A stretch of 5,979 nucleotides of DNA. Origin: an uncultured Pleurocapsa sp. Its GTDB lineage: Bacteria > Cyanobacteriota > Cyanobacteriia > Cyanobacteriales > Xenococcaceae. Under the pieces are notes generated by a model that was not told the DNA's origin, did not search any database, and saw only the letters and a program-made list of their open reading frames with translations. The DNA is taken from contig CAKZYI010000336.1 in NCBI GenBank assembly GCA_937884735.1, positions 1-5,979 of the forward strand, in the 5' to 3' direction. Position numbers and translations under genes: made by a program. Positions 1 through 5,913 of the stretch are shown piece after piece (the stretch's first letter is position 1; each line of letters begins with the position of its first letter).

Positions 1-162
1 CCTCTTTATAGTTATGTTGGCGGCATTTACTACTCTCAAGATTCAACTTTTCAGACAATACTATGTATTAACAACAAAGCAGGCAAACATATACCAAATT
101 CCCCTAAAATAGTTTATGGAAAGCTTCTGTGTTCGGTAGGGACAAAACAAATTAAACAATAA
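1..162 (+). CDS. Type IV pilin-like G/H protein, C-terminal end (partial)
   Basis: Frame 1 is open from the window edge to a TAA at 160-162, giving the last 53 residues of a gene that starts outside the window. The fragment runs from YSYVGGIYY near its start, through TILC (Cys 22 of the fragment), to KLLCSVGTKQI (Cys 44) close to the stop. This layout, a YVGG/A strand, an ILC cysteine about 15 residues later and a second cysteine just before a G-T-K-Q-I-like end, is how cyanobacterial type IV pilin-like G/H proteins finish; the two cysteines would close a C-terminal disulfide loop. If correct, the protein is an exported pilin or pseudopilin subunit. The N-terminal prepilin helix that would prove it is missing. 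The assignment rests on pattern memory of the family, not an alignment. Another open frame, to a TAG at 110, looks less like a known family. Confidence 0.55.
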   Translation, partial: PLYSYVGGIYYSQDSTFQTILCINNKAGKHIPNSPKIVYGKLLCSVGTKQIKQ

Positions 163-173
163 ACTAAATTATT

Positions 174-179
174 TATAAT
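174..179 (+). promoter_or_regulatory. Candidate -10 element for the kinase gene
   Basis: A perfect TATAAT lies 32 bp before the ATG at 212, placing a start site near 186 and giving a leader of about 26 nt. No good -35 box sits 16-18 bp upstream (best is TTAAAC at 152-157), so this would be an extended or activator-dependent promoter, if used at all. The region is very AT-rich, so a chance match is possible. Confidence 0.35.
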
Positions 180-211
180 TAAAAATATTATGTTTACGAT
201 GAAATTGCCTC

Positions 212-1564
212 ATGGTGTTTACCTCGCAACAAACTTTAAACGATAAATATCAACTAGAGCACAGATTGGGACGTACGGCAACGGGACATCAAACTTGGCT
301 AGCAACTGATATTAGCAACGATCGCAAAGTAGCGATAAAACTATTAGCATTCAATCCACAAATGAGCTGGGAAGAGTTAAAGTAATTTGAACGAGAAGCC
401 CTAATTTTAAAAACTTTAGACCACTCTCGTATTCCTAAATATTATGATTATTTTGATTTAGACAAAGAAGTTGGTCAAGGTGTCCCTTGGTTTGCTTTGG
501 TACAGCAATATATTCCAGGCTTATCTTTACAAGAAATATTAGAAACAAAGCGAAATTTTACTGAAGAAAATATTCGTAACATTACAGAACAAGTCTTAGA
601 CGTTTTAATTTATTTACATCAACACAGTCCTTCAATATTACATCGAGATATAAAGCCTAGTAATTTAATTTTAGATGAGTGCGATCGCCTATATTTAATT
701 GATTTCGGTGCGGTTCAAGCTCAAGCAGCAGTTACAGGAGTTACTTTTACGGTAGTTGGTACAGTCGGTTATGCTCCTCTAGAACAGTTTTGGGGTAGAG
801 CAGTAGAAGCGTCGGATTTATATGCTTTAGGAGCAACTATAATTCATTTGTTAACAGGAAAATCTCCTGCGGATTTACCACAAAAAGATTCCAAACTTCA
901 ATTTCGTAATTTGGTCACAACAAAACCTCATTTTACTAATTGGTTAGAAAAAGTTACCGAACTCTCTTTAGAAAGAAGATTTCAAAATGCTATAGAAGCA
1001 AAAGAAGCATTGCTATCTAATAGCAGCATTTATAATTCAGAAGACACTTTATTCACAAACTACCAAGACTTTTATAATAAAAAAGTTTTTCATCCAGAAC
1101 CATATAGTTTAGTTCAAATACACAAAGAAAATGGACAATTGCAAATAAAAATTCCTGTTGGTGGTTTACGACGACTTGATGATCTTTTTAATGCTGGATG
1201 TGCTGGACTTTTGGGCTATCTATCTATATTCATGATAGTCATGATTTAGACAGTTTTTATTCCAGGACTATTCTATATCTTGCTATTTTTATTTTCTATT
1301 AAAGTTGCTTTTTTATTGCTTTGTGAATCAGAAATATTATTTCACGATCATCATAGTCGCTTTACTATTACTAAAAAAATGCTTGGCATCAAATATAATA
1401 GACAAAACTATTCTCTCAAATCAATTAATAACGTTTTAATTCAGCGCACTGGAGCAATTTTTCAAGTAGGAATACAAATAAACGATCGCAATTGCAACTT
1501 GGGAGGTGCGCTAAGTCAAAACGAAGCAGCTTGGATTGTCCGAGAAATTGAAGACTACTTATAA
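212..1564 (+). pseudogene. Membrane-anchored serine/threonine protein kinase, broken by two in-frame stops
   Basis: One frame from ATG 212 to TAA 1562 encodes a 450-codon Hanks-type kinase of a cyanobacterial family, interrupted by TAA at 383 (codon 58) and TAG at 1247 (codon 346). There is no frameshift, and protein similarity continues straight through both stops. Motifs visible: a degenerate glycine loop around residues 20-25, the ATP-binding lysine in VAIKLL (K43), the catalytic loop HRDIKPSN (D146, N151), DFG (D164), GYAPLEQF (187-193) and SDLYALG (D202). After the kinase domain come two hydrophobic stretches (about 326-345 and 347-370) and a C-terminal domain (about 372-450), as in full-length relatives. 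An in-frame TGA at 200 makes ATG 212 the first start. Stop 1 lies in LK-stop-FEREA, where relatives have a residue such as Leu or Gln; stop 2 lies between the membrane segments. Sequencing error is the main alternative. Any product restarting at TTG 497 would lack K43. Confidence 0.87.
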
Positions 1565-1941
1565 TAAGTAACACCCCGATACTTAAATACTTGTCTCGAA
1601 TTATTGGCGATCGCAGTGCTAGATTCATTCATCTTTTGTTCTTGTTCTAAAGTCATTTTCCAACAAGAATCTAATATTTTCTTTTCGCTAGACTTCCAAC
1701 AAGTTTCCAAATGCATAGTCATGTATTTACACCAAAATACATTAGGATTTCTAACATAATTAGAATCACTACGAAACAATTGTCTTAAATATTGATAGAC
1801 AGGAAACTTGTAGCTAACAATCCCTTTGTAGAACTTCTTGCTATCAATTAGCCTGCCGATTTTATGTTTTTGTTCTCGAACAATTTTTAAGGCGGTCGAA
1901 TTATTGCTGCTATATTTTATGCCACGATAAACTAGTTTCAT
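1555..1941 (-). CDS. DUF4278 domain-containing protein
   Basis: A 128-residue cytosolic protein with no signal peptide. It opens with MKLVYRGIKY and closes with FKYRGVTY at 119-126; this (K)YRGxxY signature is that of DUF4278, a family found mostly in cyanobacteria and of unknown function. Usual members are short and carry one or two such motifs close together; here about 108 residues separate them. The central part is basic and aromatic, with the pairs W70-C71, C81-W82 and C93-W94 and a charged helix-like stretch (about 95-105, MTLEQEQKM). The start is well supported: AAGAGGTG lies at 1949-1956, 7 nt before the ATG. Its 3' end overlaps the kinase pseudogene by 10 bp in convergent orientation. 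It contains a HIP1 octamer near its 3' end. The function is not known. Confidence 0.8.
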   Translation of the reverse strand: MKLVYRGIKYSSNNSTALKIVREQKHKIGRLIDSKKFYKGIVSYKFPVYQYLRQLFRSDSNYVRNPNVFWCKYMTMHLETCWKSSEKKILDSCWKMTLEQEQKMNESSTAIANNSRQVFKYRGVTYYK

Positions 1942-1948
1942 CTAGCTT

Positions 1949-1956
1949 CACCTCTT
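1949..1956 (-). promoter_or_regulatory. Shine-Dalgarno site of the DUF4278 gene
   Basis: On the minus strand AAGAGGTG lies 7 nt before the ATG at 1941. It is the only strong ribosome binding site seen in the window and fixes the start of this gene. The hydrolase, MoxR and GGT genes have no comparable site at normal spacing. Confidence 0.65.
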
Positions 1957-1964
1957 GATAATTA

Positions 1965-1970
1965 ATTGTA
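1965..1970 (-). promoter_or_regulatory. Candidate -10 element of the DUF4278 gene
   Basis: The minus strand reads TACAAT here (5 of 6 to consensus), 23 bp before the start codon. A start site near 1958 would leave a very short leader that just includes the Shine-Dalgarno site. No consensus -35 is present; that position falls within the inverted repeat at 1980-2002, which suits a regulated promoter. Weak evidence. Confidence 0.25.
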
Positions 1971-1979
1971 AACATAAGC

Positions 1980-2002
1980 TATGCTGAATTGTATTCGGCA
2001 TA
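1980..2002. repeat. Inverted repeat, 10-bp arms, possible operator
   Basis: The arms TATGCTGAAT (1980-1989) and ATTCGGCATA (1993-2002) are separated by TGT. They are complementary at 9 of 10 positions, and the exception is a G-T pair that would still form in RNA. It lies about 40 bp upstream of the DUF4278 start, over the expected -35 region, so a repressor or activator site is the natural reading. There is no following T tract, so it does not look like a terminator. The regulator is unknown. Confidence 0.4.
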
Positions 2003-2116
2003 CAAAATCCATACTGTTGAGATGCGTTCCTTCAGAATTTACTGCTTATCCTTACTTCCGTCTCTCAGCTTTATTTGGTGTGAAAGATGAACGATTACAA
2101 TCCTTGTCTCTTCTAT

Positions 2117-2148
2117 TTTAGACAATCTAAATCCTAATCTGCTATCAG
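2117..2148 (+). promoter_or_regulatory. Candidate promoter of the hydrolase gene
   Basis: TAGACA at 2119-2124 and TATCAG at 2143-2148 are 18 bp apart and each match 4-5 of 6 consensus bases. A start site near 2155 gives a leader of about 30 nt. The -35 is embedded in a dyad, TTTAGA-CAA-TCTAAA (2117-2131). A better TATAAT at 2176-2181 is too close to the ATG at 2185 to serve it. Confidence 0.25.
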
Positions 2149-2150
2149 AG

Positions 2151-2164
2151 AAAATACGTATTTT
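2151..2164. repeat. Perfect 14-bp palindrome AAAATACGTATTTT
   Basis: This sequence equals its own reverse complement over all 14 bases and ends 20 bp before the hydrolase start codon, over the expected transcription start of the candidate promoter. The position suits a repressor operator. In AT-rich DNA one such palindrome per few kilobases can arise by chance, so the role is inferred only. Confidence 0.35.
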
Positions 2165-2184
2165 ACCTATTTCTATATAATAAA

Positions 2185-3024
2185 ATGCTGAAAAAACTTT
2201 GTTTGACTATTTTGGGGACTTCAACCAGCTTATATATTGCTGTATGTCTCTTATTACTTTGGGGACAGAAAAAGCTAGTATTTGTTCCAGATAGCCAAAT
2301 TAAAGCGACTCCTGAAAAATACAAATTAGACTATCAGGATGTTTGGATAAATATCGATCGAGAAAAAATACATGGTTGGTGGATTCCCTCAACCAACAAG
2401 TTTGCACCTGCAATTTTATATTTTCATGGTAATGCCAGTAACAATGGCGATATTGTCGATAATGCAGCCATTTTTAATCAGCTCGGATTATCCACTTTGC
2501 TAATTGATTATCGGGGTTATGGTAAAAGCAGTCCAACTTTTCCTAATGAAACTAGAGTATACGAAGATGCAACAGCAGCATGGGAATATTTAACTCAAAC
2601 AAGACAAATAGATCCCCAACATATCTTTGTCTATGGTCATTCTTTAGGGGGTGCGATCGCAATTGAACTAGCCAGCAAGCAACCTAATATGGCTGGATTG
2701 ATTACAGAAGGAACTTTTACCTCTATCAAAGAAATGGGACGTTTGAATCCTTTGTTTTCCCTGTTACCCTTAAATTTAATTGTTACTCAACGCTTTGATT
2801 CTATTAATAAAATAGCATCTCTAAAAACCCCATTATTGATGTTTCATGGTACTGATGATGAGATAATTCCCCCTGAAATGGCGAAAAAACTATTTGATAT
2901 CGCACCACAGCCCAAACAACTAGTACTTATAAATAAAGCAGAGCATAACAATCTCCATAAAGTTGGTAGCCCAGAGTATATTCTTAATTTAAAACAGTTC
3001 ATCTTAGAGAACAGTGGGGATTAA
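2185..3024 (+). CDS. Membrane-anchored alpha/beta hydrolase (BEM46/ABHD13-like)
   Basis: A 279-residue serine hydrolase. Residues 1-4 are basic at MLKK, followed by a hydrophobic segment (about 5-26) that acts as an uncleaved anchor or signal peptide, so the enzyme domain is probably at the membrane, facing the periplasm or lumen. The fold's motifs are all present: HGN (81-83) for the oxyanion hole, IDYRGYGKS (107-115), the nucleophile elbow GHSLGG with S153, the acid in HGTDDEIIP (D225), and the base in AEHNN (H254). Length and order match the BEM46/ABHD12-13 group, whose bacterial members are assumed to be esterases, lipases or thioesterases; the substrate cannot be read from sequence. ATG 2185 fits because it begins the anchor directly; no Shine-Dalgarno is seen. 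The gene is monocistronic in this window: divergent from the DUF4278 gene and convergent with moxR, 15 bp away. Confidence 0.92.
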   Translation: MLKKLCLTILGTSTSLYIAVCLLLLWGQKKLVFVPDSQIKATPEKYKLDYQDVWINIDREKIHGWWIPSTNKFAPAILYFHGNASNNGDIVDNAAIFNQLGLSTLLIDYRGYGKSSPTFPNETRVYEDATAAWEYLTQTRQIDPQHIFVYGHSLGGAIAIELASKQPNMAGLITEGTFTSIKEMGRLNPLFSLLPLNLIVTQRFDSINKIASLKTPLLMFHGTDDEIIPPEMAKKLFDIAPQPKQLVLINKAEHNNLHKVGSPEYILNLKQFILENSGD

Positions 3025-3039
3025 ACAACTCACAATCTC

Positions 3040-4005
3040 TTATGCAGGAACAGGAATAGTTTTTAAAATATCCCGAACAACTCCCGCAGCAGTTTGACCA
3101 GAAAAACGAGCCTGGGGTTGCATTACCAAGCGATGAGCAATAACCGAGACTGCTAATTCCTGAATGTGTTCAGGGGTAACAAATTCACAACCATCAAATA
3201 AAGCCAAAGCCTGCGCTACCTTCATTAAAGCAAGAGAGCTTCTCGGACTCCCTCCTAACTGTACCCCTTCAGCAACGCGAGTACCATGAACCAACTCTAC
3301 TAAATACCGTTTCATAGCCTCGCTTACCCTGATTTGCTCTACCTGTTTTTTGAGCAAGATTGCTTCTTGAAGGGAAACACAGGGTTGAATTTGATTCAAA
3401 GGATTACTTTGCAATCGATCTGTAAGGATTTGCACCTCATCTTCAGGAGAAACATAACCCAAACCATATTGAATCGCAAAACGATCCATCTGAGCTTCAG
3501 GTAGAGGATAAGTACCATGGGAGCCGATAGGATTTTGAGTAGCAATGACAAAAAATAAATCCTGTAGCGGCTTGACTTGACCATCTACGCTTACCTGGGA
3601 TTCTGCCATCGCTTCTAGCAAGGCTGATTGGGTACGAGGAGAGGCACGATTAATCTCGTCAACTAAAACAATATTGGCAAAAATTGGTCCTTCATGAAAG
3701 CGAAAGGAGCGATCGCCTTGATCGAAGATAGAAATACCAATTATGTCTGATGGTAACAGATCTGGAGTAAATTGGATACGTTTAAACTTAGCATCAATGG
3801 AGGAAGCAAGTGCTTTGGCTAAAGTGGTTTTTCCCGTACCTGGATAGTCTTCTAACAAGATATGTCCACCGCTAGCAAAAGCAGCTAATAGGTTTCTAAT
3901 AGCAGTAGACTGCCCTTTCATAACTTGTTGAATATTTTGATATATCTTTCGATAAATTTCCTGACCAATAGCACTATCAGCTACGGTTTTAGTCCGATCG
4001 ATCAT
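3040..4005 (-). CDS. moxR: MoxR-type AAA+ ATPase
   Basis: A 321-residue AAA+ ATPase of the MoxR family, soluble and cytosolic, forming hexameric rings that remodel or mature partner proteins, often ones with a von Willebrand A domain. Motifs: Walker A in EDYPGTGKT (P55 to T60, K59), Walker B in IVLVDEI (112-118, D116 and E117), sensor 1 in ATQNP (N158), arginine finger region MDRF (R175), and sensor 2 in GGSPRSS (R255), followed by the C-terminal helical lid. Length is normal and all key residues are kept, so it should be active. MoxR genes usually sit next to a DUF58 or VWA gene; here the downstream neighbour is the convergent hydrolase and the upstream one is the divergent ggt, so the partner must lie elsewhere. 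No good Shine-Dalgarno precedes ATG 4005; AAGGA lies about 25 nt upstream, too far. Confidence 0.93.
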   Translation of the reverse strand: MIDRTKTVADSAIGQEIYRKIYQNIQQVMKGQSTAIRNLLAAFASGGHILLEDYPGTGKTTLAKALASSIDAKFKRIQFTPDLLPSDIIGISIFDQGDRSFRFHEGPIFANIVLVDEINRASPRTQSALLEAMAESQVSVDGQVKPLQDLFFVIATQNPIGSHGTYPLPEAQMDRFAIQYGLGYVSPEDEVQILTDRLQSNPLNQIQPCVSLQEAILLKKQVEQIRVSEAMKRYLVELVHGTRVAEGVQLGGSPRSSLALMKVAQALALFDGCEFVTPEHIQELAVSVIAHRLVMQPQARFSGQTAAGVVRDILKTIPVPA

Positions 4006-4047
4006 AGTCCGTTTTGTGAATTAATTAAGCTTCCTTACTTATTTAGA

Positions 4048-4076
4048 TTGCCCAGACAATCGAGTAAAACTATAAA
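4048..4076 (+). promoter_or_regulatory. Candidate sigma-70 type promoter of ggt
   Basis: TTGCCC at 4048-4053 (4 of 6) and TATAAA at 4071-4076 (5 of 6) are separated by exactly 17 bp. Transcription would start near 4083, giving a leader of about 68 nt before ATG 4151. This is the best-spaced promoter in the window. The arms CAATCGA (4057-4063) and TCGATTG (4087-4093) lie on either side of the -10, 30 bp apart centre to centre. Confidence 0.45.
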
Positions 4077-4150
4077 CTTAAGATGATCGATTGCATTTTT
4101 CTCAATATCTTATATCTCAAACAATGAGAGTCTAAAAAGCTGCATTTTTA

Positions 4151-5872
4151 ATGGTCGGAGTTATTTCATTAATTATATTTATTAACTATCTAATTAATAG
4201 TTCTTTGCTTATCTATCCTACATTTAGCAAATCGAATTTAGTTAGAGCAACAACGCTTGGCAAAGCTTATGGCAAAAATGGGGTGGTAGTCTCTACTCAA
4301 AAAGATGCTTCGGAAATAGGCTTGAAAATACTAAAAAATGGAGGCAATGCAGTTGATGCTGCGATCGCCGTAGGTTATGCTTTAGCAGTAAGCGATCCTT
4401 GCTGTGGCAATATTGGCGGGGGTGGGTTTATGTTGATTCATCAGGCAGATGGAACGGAAAAGTTTATTAATTTCCGCGAAAGCGCACCTTTAAAAGCTAG
4501 CGCAGACATGTATCTGGATCAAGAGAATAATTTAATTGAGGGATTGAGTACCCAAGGTTATTTAGCAGTAGGGGTTCCAGGTACAGTAAAAGGACTCAAT
4601 TATGCCTTAGAGAAATATGGCACTATGTCTTTAAAGCAGGTGATAGATCCTGCTATTAATTTGGCAAAACAAGGCTATGTCCTACAGCAGGGTGATGTGG
4701 ATATATTTGATAGAGGCAAAAAAAAATTATCAGAACCCAATGTTGCCAAAATCTTTTTAAAAAATGGTACGGATACTTATCAGCCCCAAGATCTTTTAGT
4801 CCAATCAGATTTGGCTAATACCCTAAGTCTAATTGCCCAACAGGGGACAGATGCTTTTTATAAAGGAAGTATAGCCGAGAAAGTTGTTGCTGCTAGTGAA
4901 AAAAATAACGGCATTCTTAGCCTAGAAGATTTCGCCAATTATCAAATCAGTGAATACGAGCCAGTTAGCTGTAGCTATCGTGGATATCAGGTAACTTCTT
5001 CCCCTCCTCCTGGTGGCGGTACTACTGTCTGTCAAATGCTAAATATTTTGTCTGGCTATGATTTAAAACAGCTAGGTTGGCGTACTCCCCAGAGTTTGCA
5101 CACCATATTTTCTTCTATGTTACTGGCTTTTGGCGATCGCAATCATTATCTGGGCGATCCTGACTTTGTGAACAACCCGACAGACAAGCTGCTATCAATT
5201 GATTACGCTACTTCCTTGAGGGATAAAATTGCTTTCGAGGCTATTCCACCTGAATCTATATATACTAACGGTCTTCAGTCTGAAGGGACAAGCACTACCC
5301 ATTACTCTGTAGTAGATCGAGATGGTAATGCAGTAGCTGTAACTTACACAATCAATTCTTATTTTGGTGCAGGGGTGATTGCACCCGAAACGGGCTTTTT
5401 GCTCAATAATGAGATGGATGACTTTACGACAAAGTTAGGAGAAGCAAATCAGTTTGGCTTGCGTCAAGGAGAAGCTAACCTCAATGAACCAGGAAAACGC
5501 CCCCTGAGTTCGATGTCTCCTACTATAGTCAGCAAACACAATCAGGTTTATCTGGTTACAGGAAGTCCTGGGGGTTCGACTATTCCTACTACAGTATTAC
5601 AGGTAATTATCAATGCGATCGACTATGGTATGAACCTAAATGATGCGGTAAACGCTCCTCGTTTCCACTACCAGGGTTTTCCTAAATCCGTTAGAACAGA
5701 AGCTCAGGCAATTACACCAAAAACTATGAGAGGCTTGCAATTAAGAGGCTATAAAGTAACTCCTTCTAGACAGTGGGGTGCAGCAGAATCCATCTTGGTC
5801 GATCCAAAAACAGGAATTAAATTGGGAATTAATGATATTCGTAAACCTGCGGGAAAAGCAGTAGCTTATTAA
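4151..5872 (+). CDS. ggt: Gamma-glutamyltranspeptidase / glutathione hydrolase precursor
   Basis: A 573-residue N-terminal nucleophile hydrolase (EC 2.3.2.2, 3.4.19.13) that removes the gamma-glutamyl group of glutathione and related amides, passing it to water or amino acids. A hydrophobic N-terminus (about 4-24) directs export, probably to the periplasm. The precursor cuts itself before T382 in STTHYSVVD, yielding a large subunit and a 192-residue small one; the freed threonine is the nucleophile. Other residues match Escherichia coli GGT with an offset of 9: R109 in NFRESAP (R114), T400, N402, D424 in NNEMDDF (D433), S453-S454 in PLSSMSPT and G474-G475 in GSPGG. E421 replaces the E. coli glutamine, as in human GGT. 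The lid loop before PLSSM (about 428-450) is present. ATG 4151 is the first start after an in-frame TAA at 4133; no Shine-Dalgarno is seen. Divergent from moxR by 145 bp. Confidence 0.96.
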   Translation: MVGVISLIIFINYLINSSLLIYPTFSKSNLVRATTLGKAYGKNGVVVSTQKDASEIGLKILKNGGNAVDAAIAVGYALAVSDPCCGNIGGGGFMLIHQADGTEKFINFRESAPLKASADMYLDQENNLIEGLSTQGYLAVGVPGTVKGLNYALEKYGTMSLKQVIDPAINLAKQGYVLQQGDVDIFDRGKKKLSEPNVAKIFLKNGTDTYQPQDLLVQSDLANTLSLIAQQGTDAFYKGSIAEKVVAASEKNNGILSLEDFANYQISEYEPVSCSYRGYQVTSSPPPGGGTTVCQMLNILSGYDLKQLGWRTPQSLHTIFSSMLLAFGDRNHYLGDPDFVNNPTDKLLSIDYATSLRDKIAFEAIPPESIYTNGLQSEGTSTTHYSVVDRDGNAVAVTYTINSYFGAGVIAPETGFLLNNEMDDFTTKLGEANQFGLRQGEANLNEPGKRPLSSMSPTIVSKHNQVYLVTGSPGGSTIPTTVLQVIINAIDYGMNLNDAVNAPRFHYQGFPKSVRTEAQAITPKTMRGLQLRGYKVTPSRQWGAAESILVDPKTGIKLGINDIRKPAGKAVAY

Positions 5873-5891
5873 CTGATATCAATAATTGAAT

Positions 5892-5912
5892 ACATGGGGC
5901 TATGCCCCATGT
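5892..5912. terminator. Strong hairpin between convergent 3' ends, probable bidirectional terminator
   Basis: The 9-bp arms ACATGGGGC (5892-5900) and GCCCCATGT (5904-5912) are perfectly complementary around the loop TAT. The hairpin begins 19 bp after the ggt stop and ends just before the stop of the presumed minus-strand gene at 5914, which is where a shared terminator belongs. Neither side has a clean T tract: the plus side reads CTTACTG, the minus side ATTCAATTATT, which is somewhat richer in T. It could also be a copy of a dispersed palindromic repeat. Confidence 0.5.
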
Positions 5913-5913
5913 C

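Larger units (their letters stand above)
1942..2184. other. Divergent intergenic region between the DUF4278 and hydrolase genes
   Basis: These 243 bp hold the 5' signals of two divergent genes. From left to right: the Shine-Dalgarno and -10 of the DUF4278 gene, a 10-bp inverted repeat at 1980-2002, a 46-codon open frame (1981-2121) I do not accept as a gene, a dyad at 2117-2131 over a possible -35, and a perfect 14-bp palindrome at 2151-2164. No RNA gene or riboswitch is recognised. Confidence 0.6.

Noticed and set aside
2..112. Alternate plus-strand open frame at the left edge, hydrophobic (LFIVMLAAF)
   Set aside because: It is shorter than frame 1, and frame 1 carries the spaced cysteines and ending of a known pilin-like family.
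1249..1279. Frameshift joining the kinase and the following open frame
   Set aside because: Both pieces are in the same frame (codon position 2 modulo 3), so the interruption is a point nonsense change and not a frameshift.
212..1564. Stop codon reassignment explaining the kinase stops
   Set aside because: Both TAA and TAG would have to be reassigned, yet the other genes end normally at TAA or TAG and contain no internal stops.
1425..1628. A 67-codon minus-strand open frame across the kinase 3' end
   Set aside because: It lies antisense to the conserved kinase C-terminal domain and overlaps the DUF4278 end, with no recognisable motif or ribosome binding site.
1980..2002. Inverted repeat as a rho-independent terminator
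   Set aside because: It is not at the end of any gene, has low GC and no T tract on either strand.
2176..2181. Perfect TATAAT just before the hydrolase ATG
   Set aside because: It ends 3 bp before the start codon, so transcription would begin inside the coding region and miss the start.
3396..3584. A 62-codon minus-strand open frame
   Set aside because: It is an alternate frame inside the well-supported moxR gene on the same strand.
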